A stretch of DNA of 41,104 bases from a virus, in IMG/VR virus record IMGVR_UViG_3300035698_004487, positions 1 through 41,104 of that record. One strand, written 5' to 3'. The translations under genes and the position numbers were made by a program. The notes beneath the pieces are model-generated. The model ran no database searches and was not told where the DNA came from. It was given only the letters and a program-made list of their open reading frames with translations. Each line of letters begins with the position of its first letter. Positions within the stretch are counted from its first letter, which is position 1. This document shows positions 32,377 to 39,293 of this stretch, in pieces.

Positions 32377-33309
32377 TTAGAATAACTCCGGGGATTTAAG
32401 CGCTCCTTGAACACTATTGTTTTCATGTACTTTTGTAGAGGCTGTGCCCCTTCCTTGCTTTTTAAGTCTTTCTTGTCTGATAAAATTCTGTCCTAATCCC
32501 AAGTCTGACTTCTCAAAATTGCTTGAAAATAGGTTAGATAGTAAATCTGTTAAATCTCCTATCTCGGATTTCTGTCCTACTAGTGCATCAAGTTCTGTAT
32601 TCTTCAACCCTTGTTGGTTAAAACTTTGTCTACCTAGTATATCTATTTGTGTCTGTACTGCTCTATCTGCGGTACTTCCCGTACCTGAAGATATCTGTGG
32701 TGCAGTAACAGAAGAACCTCCGGAAGAGCTCCCTGATCCTGTAGAGGACCCAGCGTTTGCGGCTCCTCCTGTGCTTGAAGTGGAACCACCATCGAGAGAG
32801 GGGGTCGAGGTTTGATCGCTAGGCGAGGTTCCACCAATTCCTAATTGATTATCTAATTCTACTACTGGATCTGTTTCATCAATTGTTATTCCTAATATTT
32901 GATCTAGTGCTTGGTCAATATCTGCATCGTCTTCAGCTATGTCAGCAATATTTAAATCATCTCCTAAGATATCATCTAAGGCTGCATTCTCTTCTGCATC
33001 ATCATTTGCTATATCGGCTATGTCTTGATCTGTTAGTTCAGGGTTTATAATTCCTTCTATACTTTCTGCACTTAGTCCTTCCTCTGTGAAAGAATCCTCT
33101 AGTGCTCCAGAATTTAGCTGCTCTAGAAAATCTTCTCCAAAGAGACCTTTAGCTAGTGCATCGAACTCTGAACTGCCATTACCATGAGTATTTGTTTGTC
33201 TTCCGCCTCCTGCAAAAATATCGAACCCGGTACCTGTAGAACCACGGATTATTCTTGCATCCCCGAATCCTAAAAGTCTATCGATATTTTTTTGTGTTTT
33301 TGAAGCCAA
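32377..33309 (-). CDS. Low-complexity acidic virion-operon protein
   Basis: 310 residues. Residues about 90-143 hold two imperfect tandem units of about 25 residues (DIADIANDDAEENAALDDIL, then NIADIAEDDADIDQALDQIL). A Ser/Gly/Thr-rich linker (about 157-215) follows, and a charged C-terminus with Arg/Lys runs. No recognisable enzyme. It is the first gene behind the promoter at 33336 and lies between terminase and portal, a place where some podophages carry head-completion or internal proteins. Not recognised further. Confidence 0.7.
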   Translation of the reverse strand: MASKTQKNIDRLLGFGDARIIRGSTGTGFDIFAGGGRQTNTHGNGSSEFDALAKGLFGEDFLEQLNSGALEDSFTEEGLSAESIEGIINPELTDQDIADIANDDAEENAALDDILGDDLNIADIAEDDADIDQALDQILGITIDETDPVVELDNQLGIGGTSPSDQTSTPSLDGGSTSSTGGAANAGSSTGSGSSSGGSSVTAPQISSGTGSTADRAVQTQIDILGRQSFNQQGLKNTELDALVGQKSEIGDLTDLLSNLFSSNFEKSDLGLGQNFIRQERLKKQGRGTASTKVHENNSVQGALKSPELF

Positions 33310-33335
33310 TTTTGTTCCTCTATTGTACTATATAT

Positions 33336-33364
33336 AGTGTATCATATTTTCGAGGCTATGTCAA
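33336..33364 (-). promoter_or_regulatory. Late-operon internal promoter (minus strand)
   Basis: Read on the minus strand: TTGACA (33364-33359), 17 bases, TACACT (33341-33336), then ATATATAG. Spacer AGCCTCGAAAATATG is shared with the plus-strand promoter at 12881. It would add transcripts of portal, scaffold and capsid, separate from terminase. Confidence 0.83.
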
Positions 33365-33396
33365 GGGGTAAGTGCATATAATGTCAAGTTTTTTAT

Positions 33397-34812
33397 TTAC
33401 CATTCAGGATCTTGGCTATATTCAAAGATTTTAGTGCTGCTGTACAGGTCACTATTGGCCCCCATACCGTTTGGATCGATCTTATGCTCTAGTAGTGCAA
33501 AGGTCTGTAAGCTGTCTGCTGAGTGCTGTGCCCAGCTCTTCTCTGGTACTGTTGAGGTAGTTTGTGTCTTGGGATTCCACTTTGAACCGAATAGGTTTAG
33601 TGCATGTATTAGTCTCTTAGCTGTTATGGAGTTAATTGAGCATTTAGCTAATGTCTCCCTTGTTTTAGTATATGCTGCTTCTTTACCCATAGTATTACCG
33701 GGGTTTTGTGCCACTAGGGCTATAACGCCTGGAAATGCTCTTCTAAGGATGTCTACGAAACTTCCACTAGTGTGGCCGCCAGTTTTCGATATCGCGTCGT
33801 GAGGGGTCAAAAAATAGGCGTATTGATATGGTTTAGTAGATATCTCCTTTACGATGACTGTGTTCAAAGTTTTAGTCCAATACTGGTAATCAATGATATG
33901 ATATCTATGATCGTAATACTGATAGTATATGGCAACGGTTTCATCCGTATACCCCAAATCAAAAGAAACTAATACTTTATATGCTGGATTGTAGTTTGCT
34001 ACTTTATCCCCTATAAATCCTTCTCCCATTAGCTCGTATAGTACTTCACCGTAATAGGAACCCTTTCCTGGAGAATGGGCGTTATTCATAAAGTATTTCT
34101 CAAACTCGGACTTTAGCATCCCTTTACGTAGTCTGTCTATCGCGGCTAGTGCTTTATCTCCGGTTTGATCTCCTAGTCTATTAGTATCAGTAATTTTGAT
34201 GTCAAAGCGTTTATAGATACTGTCAGGCTTATCCCCTTCCCTATCCCACAACTCCTGCCAATATCCGAGACCTGCGGTACCAGTAAGTATAGCCCAACCT
34301 CCACGACCCTCGATCATAGGGAAAATAGATCCTTCCCATGCTTCTGCGGTTTGCTCTTCCATCTCATCAATAACTACTCCATCGTAATACCCACCTTTCA
34401 AGGCACTACCCATTCCATCTGCACCGGAACCTAGTAGTCTAATTGTGCGCTCACCATACCCATCGTGCCAGTTGAACTTAATCTCCATTGGCTCTTCCGT
34501 TATTTTAACTCCAGGTATATGCTTGGCCACCATCTTCATAGTATCCCATACGTTCTTATAACCCTGGTTTAGTTTTGGAAAGATGTATGCGAACACGGGA
34601 GCTCTCTTCTTGGCCATCATTGCAGACAGTATCAACTTTTGACAGCAGATATATGATTTTCCCCATCTTCGATGTGCTCTCAACAATATGTATTTGGATT
34701 TTTCGGTAAGTACATCATCCTGGATTGGATATAGTTCCAACGGATAGATTACGTGTAACGTTCCATCAACTTGAAACGGTTTGGCGTATTTGACCTTATC
34801 TGTGATTGACAT
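33397..34812 (-). CDS. Terminase large subunit
   Basis: 471 residues. ATPase: Walker A HRRWGKS (47-53), Walker B VVIDE (146-150), coupling motif LTGTAG (176-181). Nuclease: LVSFDLGYTD (281-290, metal Asp285) with later acidic residues. It cuts and pumps DNA into procapsids through the portal. It opens the late operon, unlike T7, where terminase is last. No recognisable small subunit sits next to it; the junction HNH/RHH protein is a speculative candidate helper. Confidence 0.93.
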   Translation of the reverse strand: MSITDKVKYAKPFQVDGTLHVIYPLELYPIQDDVLTEKSKYILLRAHRRWGKSYICCQKLILSAMMAKKRAPVFAYIFPKLNQGYKNVWDTMKMVAKHIPGVKITEEPMEIKFNWHDGYGERTIRLLGSGADGMGSALKGGYYDGVVIDEMEEQTAEAWEGSIFPMIEGRGGWAILTGTAGLGYWQELWDREGDKPDSIYKRFDIKITDTNRLGDQTGDKALAAIDRLRKGMLKSEFEKYFMNNAHSPGKGSYYGEVLYELMGEGFIGDKVANYNPAYKVLVSFDLGYTDETVAIYYQYYDHRYHIIDYQYWTKTLNTVIVKEISTKPYQYAYFLTPHDAISKTGGHTSGSFVDILRRAFPGVIALVAQNPGNTMGKEAAYTKTRETLAKCSINSITAKRLIHALNLFGSKWNPKTQTTSTVPEKSWAQHSADSLQTFALLEHKIDPNGMGANSDLYSSTKIFEYSQDPEW

Positions 34813-34893
34813 TGATTCCCCTTTTCGTACTGCTACCTCTAAGTAGCTAGTACACTTATATAATTATATAGACTTAAGTAAGTATATGTTTTT

Positions 34894-34933
34894 TGTGCCG
34901 AAGGCTTAATCCTTATGTGCCTTTGGCTTAATC
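34894..34933 (-). repeat. Tandem TGTGCCnnnGGCTTAATC mini-hairpin repeats
   Basis: TGTGCCGAAGGCTTAATC (34894-34911) and TGTGCCTTTGGCTTAATC (34916-34933) differ only in the triloop. A third relative, ATGCCTTCGGCTTAATA, is at 35536-35552. Each unit carries a GCC/GGC triloop stem. They fall in the 5' leader of the promoter at 34946, ahead of terminase. Confidence 0.7.
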
Positions 34934-34945
34934 AGTTATAGCTTT

Positions 34946-34974
34946 ATTGTAGCACAAAAAAATCTCCAAGTCAA
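34946..34974 (-). promoter_or_regulatory. Promoter upstream of terminase (minus strand)
   Basis: Minus-strand TTGACT (34974-34969), 17 bases containing a T-run, TACAAT (34951-34946). Nearest promoter to the late operon's first gene, with a leader of roughly 125 bases. Confidence 0.8.
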
Positions 34975-35027
34975 GACCAAAAGCCCCTTAACTGAAAAAT
35001 AATTGCAAATAAGTGATATTAACTTCT

Positions 35028-35056
35028 ATTATGATGTAATTTTCGGTATAAGTCAA
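35028..35056 (-). promoter_or_regulatory. Second leftward promoter
   Basis: Minus-strand TTGACT (35056-35051), 17 bases, CATAAT (35033-35028). It is slightly weaker at the first -10 base. A 6-bp hairpin adjoins the -35 box. Probably a tandem promoter for the late operon. Confidence 0.65.
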
Positions 35057-35473
35057 GTATTAAGAAATACTGTCGAACAAGTTCTCCATGGTCGAGCTAT
35101 TGCTCTTCCTTCACATCATCTTATTCTTCTTTAATCCGGCGGATTTGTTTTATTGTAGTAATACGTCAACTTGTACAGTCCGGCGTAAATATCCCTGGTT
35201 GTCGCAGTTGCTTCTGATTGTCGAATGCTTCTCCTGTTAATTGAAAAACACTTATAAATTTATATAGCTAGTTACTATAAACAAATAAACATGTGAATGG
35301 GGGTACGGGGGGTATGTTTGTGCAGGAATAGGCCCCCCCTATGCAATCTGCACCTTATTGTGCACTGCAACATGCTTGTTTCCTGTAGATTATGTAAATT
35401 GGCCTACCTTTTGTATGGTTAGTTAGCTATATTAGGTATATATTTGTGCATCTTCCCGATATCACCGCATGAA

Positions 35474-35665
35474 GGAGCGCCTCTAAGCGCGACTATTGAG
35501 CAAAGAAAAGAAGATACCAGAGCACATAGTGCGATATGCCTTCGGCTTAATACTATTGGTTGGTTTGTGCCAGAGGCACTCAGTAAGTGCATAGGCTGTA
35601 AGCCCAGTAAACATGGGCGTTCCGCAGTAGATGATGTTCTTTTGTTCTTGTCTACGACGTAGTCA
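35474..35665 (-). ncRNA. Candidate structured RNA downstream of a perfect leftward promoter
   Basis: Transcription from 35673-35701 on the minus strand would start near 35666 and run at once into at least five short stems (35618-35602, 35604-35594, 35590-35576, 35579-35567, 35532-35522). Several share an arm (GGCAC 35575-35579; AGCC 35601-35604), so alternative folds are possible. The segment is richer in G+C than its surroundings and has no credible gene on either strand. It may be a stand-alone RNA or a long late leader; I see no clear terminator. Confidence 0.38.
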
Positions 35666-35672
35666 CACGACT

Positions 35673-35701
35673 ATTATATCACGAATTTGGTATGTTGTCA
35701 A
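35673..35701 (-). promoter_or_regulatory. Perfect consensus leftward promoter
   Basis: Minus-strand TTGACA (35701-35696), 17 bases, TATAAT (35678-35673): exact sigma70 consensus. It lies about 860 bases upstream of terminase, so its first product is non-coding leader or an RNA. Confidence 0.85.
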
Positions 35702-35832
35702 CACATTTTGTTACTTATTATGCAATTAATATGAGGAGTCTTAGGCAACAATAACGGAGAGGTCTCCTCGACATGCAATATACTATGATAGACCGGCTAT
35801 ATAGGTAGGTTGATGCCAGATAATATTCCTGC

Positions 35833-35861
35833 TTGACAACCTGATATATATGCAGTATACT
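35833..35861 (+). promoter_or_regulatory. First early rightward promoter
   Basis: TTGACA 35833-35838, 17 bases, TATACT 35856-35861, followed by TAAAGATAGGACAACAATC. It shares the -10 extension and CAACAA initial region with promoters at 36326, 37103, 38518 and 14149. It drives the first early genes. Confidence 0.87.
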
Positions 35862-35895
35862 TAAAGATAGGACAACAATCAATAGAAGGAATACT

Positions 35896-36072
35896 ATGTT
35901 ATACTGTAAGAAATGTGAATCAAGTACTGTTCAAGTAGAATTAGGTAGTAAATCAACACTACTATGTTTAACTTGTTATAAGCGTACAGATAGTGAGCAA
36001 TCATTTGAAGCTAATAAGAAAGAAGACAGCGCAGCAATGCGTGAAATGAGAGCCAAGGGGTTATTAGTATGA
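35896..36072 (+). CDS. 58-residue zinc-ribbon-like early protein
   Basis: First early gene. Two CxxC pairs, YCKKC (4-7) and LCLTC (24-27), form a probable zinc ribbon, followed by a charged helix (SEQSFEANKKEDSAAMREM). Small zinc-binding early phage proteins often modulate host proteins, but no specific family is recognised. GAAGGA lies upstream of the start; the stop overlaps the next ATG. Confidence 0.7.
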   Translation: MLYCKKCESSTVQVELGSKSTLLCLTCYKRTDSEQSFEANKKEDSAAMREMRAKGLLV

Positions 36073-36134
36073 TAGAATTATATTTAAGTTTTCTAATACT
36101 TGTAATGATTTACACACTTTATTTATTGAGGTAG
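36069..36134 (+). CDS. 21-residue membrane peptide
   Basis: A tiny hydrophobic frame (ELYLSFLILVMIYTLYLL) coupled to the zinc protein by ATGA and two bases before the next gene. One membrane span fills it. It could be a genuine micro-protein or a translational bridge. Confidence 0.42.
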   Translation: MIELYLSFLILVMIYTLYLLR

Positions 36135-36136
36135 TT

Positions 36137-36322
36137 ATGTTTAATGTAATAGTAATACTCACCATCATACTTATTTTCGCGCTTGTACTCTTCTTAGTAC
36201 TGGCCACAGGAGATCACTGTAGTAAATGTATTAATAATGTATCACATAGTAAGTGTGACAATCATAAGGACAGCTACATAGATAGAGTCGAAAAGGATAA
36301 CAATGACGATTTTATGAAGTAA
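36137..36322 (+). CDS. 61-residue membrane protein with Cys/His-rich tail
   Basis: One membrane span (about residues 3-24) then DHCSKC...HSKCDNH, four metal-type ligands or disulfide cysteines, and an acidic end. No family is recognised. It ends directly before the next promoter. Confidence 0.6.
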   Translation: MFNVIVILTIILIFALVLFLVLATGDHCSKCINNVSHSKCDNHKDSYIDRVEKDNNDDFMK

Positions 36323-36325
36323 TAG

Positions 36326-36354
36326 TTGCAATTAGTTTTTGCTAGACCTATACT
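36326..36354 (+). promoter_or_regulatory. Early rightward promoter
   Basis: TTGCAA 36326-36331, 17 bases, TATACT 36349-36354, then TAAAGATAAGCAACAATTGG. The -35 is weaker than in its relatives but the -10 and initial region are the same. Confidence 0.72.
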
Positions 36355-36384
36355 TAAAGATAAGCAACAATTGGGAGGAGTATT

Positions 36385-36699
36385 ATGATACAGAAGTTTA
36401 TAAAAGAATATAAGACGGAAAGATTGTCAAAAGAGTATGGTAGAATAGACTATATAGAAGGTATTAAGGACCTAGAAAGCCTACCTACAAATTTAGACAT
36501 TAAGGACATATATATGATTAGTACAGATTCAGTAGACATATTAATAAATAATGGCATAATACTTAGTTATGACCTAGATTATAGAGTGGCTACTTTATAC
36601 TTATGTGAAAATAATATGTCTGTCGATGCAGGACAAGGATCTAGTCGGTACTCAGGAGACATTAAAGAAGCAATTAGAATAATAAATAATATGGAGTAA
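36385..36699 (+). CDS. Hypothetical 104-residue early protein
   Basis: Soluble, N-terminal basic helix, then a strand-rich middle (SVDILINNGIILSYDLDYRV) and acidic end. Good GGGAGGAG ribosome binding site. No family is recognised. Confidence 0.68.
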   Translation: MIQKFIKEYKTERLSKEYGRIDYIEGIKDLESLPTNLDIKDIYMISTDSVDILINNGIILSYDLDYRVATLYLCENNMSVDAGQGSSRYSGDIKEAIRIINNME

Positions 36700-36703
36700 T
36701 GTT

Positions 36704-36910
36704 ATGATAGGATTAACTAAAGAAGAGCTGACGGAAGCTATTAATAAGGTGGAGAAGGCAGTTACCAACCTTGATCCATTCAATTCTAAGGGATCTGTTC
36801 CTGCCGGCGATGATTATAGTCCTGGATATATGATTGGAAATGATGAGGCATCACATGCTAAACTACTTAGCACTATAGAACAGCTAAAAAATTTAGTTAA
36901 GGAAGGATAA
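36704..36910 (+). CDS. Hypothetical 68-residue early protein
   Basis: Two helices (TKEELTEAINKVEKAV; SHAKLLSTIEQLKNLVKEG) joined by a Gly/Pro loop. Stop and start are 4 and 1 bases from its neighbours. No family is recognised. Confidence 0.62.
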   Translation: MIGLTKEELTEAINKVEKAVTNLDPFNSKGSVPAGDDYSPGYMIGNDEASHAKLLSTIEQLKNLVKEG

Positions 36911-36911
36911 T

Positions 36912-37082
36912 ATGAGTAAGGGAGTGAAGGTAGATATAAGTACCATGACTGAGACTGCATTAAAAGCACTACTTAGGTACATGGATGAGAATGAGGTAGA
37001 CTATGTGGAGTCTCAAGGGCGCGCATTAGGGATACGAACCATACGCAAGTATATTCAATATAGTGATGGAACTATTAACTAA
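36912..37082 (+). CDS. Hypothetical 56-residue early protein
   Basis: Helical, with AAGGA upstream. The C-terminal half (GRALGIRTIRKYIQY) is basic and could contact nucleic acid. No family is recognised. Followed by the promoter at 37103. Confidence 0.58.
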   Translation: MSKGVKVDISTMTETALKALLRYMDENEVDYVESQGRALGIRTIRKYIQYSDGTIN

Positions 37083-37102
37083 ACAGTGTTATTTTATTGT
37101 TA

Positions 37103-37131
37103 TTGATAGACGAATGAAGTGAGGATATACT
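37103..37131 (+). promoter_or_regulatory. Early rightward promoter
   Basis: TTGATA 37103-37108, 17 bases, TATACT 37126-37131, then TAAAGTAAGGTCAACAAAC. Same downstream motif family as the other early promoters. Confidence 0.75.
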
Positions 37132-37163
37132 TAAAGTAAGGTCAACAAACAAAGAAGGTTAAT

Positions 37164-37283
37164 ATGACATATACAGATAAATTAATATTAAGAATTATCA
37201 CGATACTAACAACTATATCTATAGGTGCATGTATTGTAAGTGTCATAAACAACTGGGAAGCAATTTTAACTTTATTAGGGTAG
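37164..37283 (+). CDS. 39-residue single-span membrane protein
   Basis: One hydrophobic span (about 8-28) with a single Cys; GAAGG upstream. First gene behind the promoter at 37103. No function is recognised. Confidence 0.5.
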   Translation: MTYTDKLILRIITILTTISIGACIVSVINNWEAILTLLG

Positions 37284-37287
37284 TATC

Positions 37288-37416
37288 ATGAATACAACTA
37301 GAATGAAAGAATTATTAGATGAGCAGATGAGAACTAATAAATCTATATTAGAGCTACTCACTAAAGAAGAACGACTTAAACTATTTGAAACTAATACGGT
37401 AGCTGACAATGAATAG
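37288..37416 (+). CDS. 42-residue helical protein
   Basis: Charged helical protein (RMKELLDEQMRTNKSILELL) overlapping the next start by 8 bases. No recognisable motif. Confidence 0.5.
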   Translation: MNTTRMKELLDEQMRTNKSILELLTKEERLKLFETNTVADNE

Positions 37417-37666
37417 GGATTATACAGGAAGGAAAGCTCCCTATGGTGGAGCACAATTCAAGGAAGACTTAGTAGGGGATTATAATCTATGGGTATTCCA
37501 TGCATACATACCACATTCCGCATACGAGCTGGGAGTCGAAACAATATCCACGGATAAATGGTGTGATGTTGAGCTTGAGTGGGTAACAACAGTAAAGACT
37601 ATCCCAGTACTAGGGCACTGTAGTTGGTATGATTTTAATGTAAATGAAGGTAATAACGATGACTAG
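37409..37666 (+). CDS. Hypothetical 85-residue protein
   Basis: Aromatic- and Gly-rich soluble protein with four Trp residues, suggestive of a small beta-rich fold. It ends in an acidic NEGNNDD. Overlaps both neighbours by 8 bases. No family is recognised. Confidence 0.6.
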   Translation: MNRDYTGRKAPYGGAQFKEDLVGDYNLWVFHAYIPHSAYELGVETISTDKWCDVELEWVTTVKTIPVLGHCSWYDFNVNEGNNDD

Positions 37667-37877
37667 TTTAATACAAATACCTTTCAATAAGGCCAACCAA
37701 TACGAAAATCAGCTACCCGGGAGTAGTAAGATCGTTAATGTTGGCGTGAAAACATCAAAAATGAAGCGAATTAAGATACTAAACAGTGATCAGTACGAAT
37801 ATACCAAGGGTTTTGTAACTATTACAGACAAATCCATTAGCTTAGGTACTGGTGACTTCATATTTATAGAGGGTTAG
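37659..37877 (+). CDS. Hypothetical 72-residue protein
   Basis: I chose ATG 37659 (GAAGGT eight to thirteen bases upstream) over 37644. Basic, strand-rich protein (KMKRIKILNSDQYEYTKG). It is immediately followed by the next ATG. No family is recognised. Confidence 0.58.
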   Translation: MTSLIQIPFNKANQYENQLPGSSKIVNVGVKTSKMKRIKILNSDQYEYTKGFVTITDKSISLGTGDFIFIEG

Positions 37878-38204
37878 ATGGGTAAAGTACAAGAATTTGA
37901 ATCCGTAGCCACTCAACAACTACGTAAAATAGCAGAGAAATATAAAGTTGAGGTCCGCACACACCTTGAATATGATGAAGAGGTAGATGGAACGATGTTT
38001 ATTATAGGTGACAAAGAAGCTACAGTAGTATATTTCAGGGAGGCCGGCGGAAAGAGTGAAGTTAGTGCATATATAACCTTTCTAGGTAATGAGCACGGGA
38101 CAAACATCATGAAAGGGAGGGACTATTTGACAGATGATGAACTCCTTACTGTGGAAGCCATTATACGCAAGGACTTCCTACACTTAAATAATATAGAGGG
38201 ATAA
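37878..38204 (+). CDS. Hypothetical 108-residue protein
   Basis: N-terminal helix with QQLRKIAEKYKVEVRTH, then alternating strands (GTMFIIGDKEATVVYF, SEVSAYITFLG), then a helix. An alpha/beta fold is likely but no family is recognised. Next start is one base after its stop. Confidence 0.66.
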   Translation: MGKVQEFESVATQQLRKIAEKYKVEVRTHLEYDEEVDGTMFIIGDKEATVVYFREAGGKSEVSAYITFLGNEHGTNIMKGRDYLTDDELLTVEAIIRKDFLHLNNIEG

Positions 38205-38205
38205 T

Positions 38206-38508
38206 ATGGACATTCAGGAAATAGCACAAGAAGTACATGAATTACATGAAGCTGTAATAATTGAGCACATACTTAAGGAACAACTGCTTAAGCCAGGTAA
38301 AGAATTAGAGTCGGTACAACATTGCCACGAAAATCTAGGTAGGTTTATGGTCTTTCCAGAAACAGGAGGATACGACGATCAGTACTTATTGAGAGTATTA
38401 TTCCTGGTAGAGGGCTCAATACATAGACATTTCCGCGAACATAAGACATTTAAGGCCAATAATAAGAAAATTAAGTGCTTAAGAGCTAAAATAAGTGAAA
38501 TTAGTTGA
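38206..38508 (+). CDS. Early protein, paralogue A with HRHF motif
   Basis: 100 residues, helical. The C-terminal half LRVLFLVEGSIHRHFREH plus a following basic helix matches the protein at 39487 (EQMIFIAKGHVHRHFNSTSH) in motif and spacing to the end. This suggests an old duplication and a conserved I-H-R-H-F functional centre. No outside family is recognised. Confidence 0.68.
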   Translation: MDIQEIAQEVHELHEAVIIEHILKEQLLKPGKELESVQHCHENLGRFMVFPETGGYDDQYLLRVLFLVEGSIHRHFREHKTFKANNKKIKCLRAKISEIS

Positions 38509-38517
38509 CTATAGGGG

Positions 38518-38546
38518 TTGACTAAGCCTATTTTATACTGTATAAT
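38518..38546 (+). promoter_or_regulatory. Early rightward promoter
   Basis: TTGACT 38518-38523, 17 bases, TATAAT 38541-38546, then TAAAGGTAACAACAATTAG. A second TTGACT at 38505 lies 13 bases upstream. The start AAGCC of the spacer resembles the 12881 promoter. Confidence 0.83.
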
Positions 38547-38574
38547 TAAAGGTAACAACAATTAGAGGAACGTT

Positions 38575-38712
38575 ATGATTACATTTACACTAGGATTTTT
38601 ATTGGGAGTAGGAACTGTAGTAGGTTTACTTCTAGTAGTTAAAAAACACGCTAAGAAAATTAAAACTTTCATTAAAAAAGCGAAGAAAGCTAATAAAATC
38701 ATTAAAAAATAG
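38575..38712 (+). CDS. 45-residue membrane peptide with lysine-rich tail
   Basis: Residues 2-22 form one span with Gly every 4-6 positions (GFLLGVGTVVG), a glycine-zipper-like face for helix packing. Residues 23-45 are about half lysine. This resembles membrane-active or small holin/antiholin-type peptides, but no family is recognised. AGAGGAAC upstream; first gene after the promoter at 38518. Confidence 0.58.
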   Translation: MITFTLGFLLGVGTVVGLLLVVKKHAKKIKTFIKKAKKANKIIKK

Positions 38713-38717
38713 CTAAC

Positions 38718-38733
38718 GGGAGGTTCGCCTCCC
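38718..38733 (+). promoter_or_regulatory. GGGAGG-TTCG-CCTCCC hairpin
   Basis: Perfect 6-bp G+C-rich stem with TTCG loop, 5 bases after the membrane-peptide stop. No T-run follows on the plus strand. It may protect the upstream message or attenuate transcription. Confidence 0.65.
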
Positions 38734-38751
38734 TAAAACATCAGGGGAATT

Positions 38752-39063
38752 ATGATATTCAACAATCCTACAGTAACAGAACTTAATGACATGTGTGCTC
38801 ACGTGCTCAGAAGAGAAGTTTACATTAAAGGCAATGAAATTGGAGTACAAGTTGAAGGCCGGAGTGGAGAAATGTGGGAAATGTGGGCAGTAATGTTAGA
38901 TGGAGTAGTAATTGACGCAAATGAACCTCATTATGACATCCCAGTTGAATCAGTAGACGAATTTAGAGATTATCTTGGGGAATTAGAGACGATATATGTG
39001 GAAATAGTAGATATACTTGACCCACTGGCACATAACGACAACAAAGAAAGGGGGACATCATGA
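38752..39063 (+). CDS. Hypothetical 103-residue protein
   Basis: Acidic soluble protein with repeated strand patches (NEIGVQVEGRSGEMWEMW). Its stop overlaps the next start. No family is recognised. Confidence 0.65.
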   Translation: MIFNNPTVTELNDMCAHVLRREVYIKGNEIGVQVEGRSGEMWEMWAVMLDGVVIDANEPHYDIPVESVDEFRDYLGELETIYVEIVDILDPLAHNDNKERGTS

Positions 39064-39278
39064 CAATAATCAATAAAATCAATGTAGACTCAGGTCTATC
39101 TATGGTAATCAGACTTAATAATGATAAATCATATACGGTTATGGTAATAGATGACGTTACGGAGTCTATAATCAGCCGCAAGTTCACTACAAAAGGAGAA
39201 GTAGAGCAGTTTACCATCAAATTAGGTGGATTGGCCGACGAATTGGCATTTGAGCATCTATCAATGATGGACAGTTAA
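39060..39278 (+). CDS. Hypothetical 72-residue protein
   Basis: Strand-rich N-terminal half then a helix (GEVEQFTIKLGGLADELAF). The layout resembles the following 69-residue protein (strands then a helix with YKLSEL), hinting at weak relatedness. No family is recognised. Confidence 0.6.
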   Translation: MTIINKINVDSGLSMVIRLNNDKSYTVMVIDDVTESIISRKFTTKGEVEQFTIKLGGLADELAFEHLSMMDS

Positions 39279-39293
39279 TAGAGGGGGGATAGT

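Larger units (their letters stand above)
34813..35832. other. Non-coding, hairpin-rich divergent control region
   Basis: About 1 kb without a convincing gene between the leftward late operon and rightward early operon. It holds three leftward promoters (listed separately) and many short stem-loops: 35056-35071 (AGTATT/AATACT), 35094-35105 (GAGC/GCTC), 35133-35145 (AATCC/GGATT), 35477-35490, 35522-35532, 35567-35579, 35576-35590, 35594-35604 and 35602-35618. There are also G and C tracts at 35299-35312 and 35333-35339, and an AT-rich 20-base near-repeat (34852-34871 and 35248-35267). It could include a replication origin or packaging site, but no known origin motif is identified. Confidence 0.7.

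Noticed and set aside
35120-35240. A 31-codon minus-strand frame preceded by AGGAG.
   Set aside because: It would need an ATT start and has no promoter directly behind it; too weak to report as a gene.
35444-35662. A 72-codon plus-strand frame in the divergent region.
   Set aside because: It starts with TTG, has no ribosome binding site, and coincides with the string of short hairpins; the composition is better explained by RNA structure than by protein.
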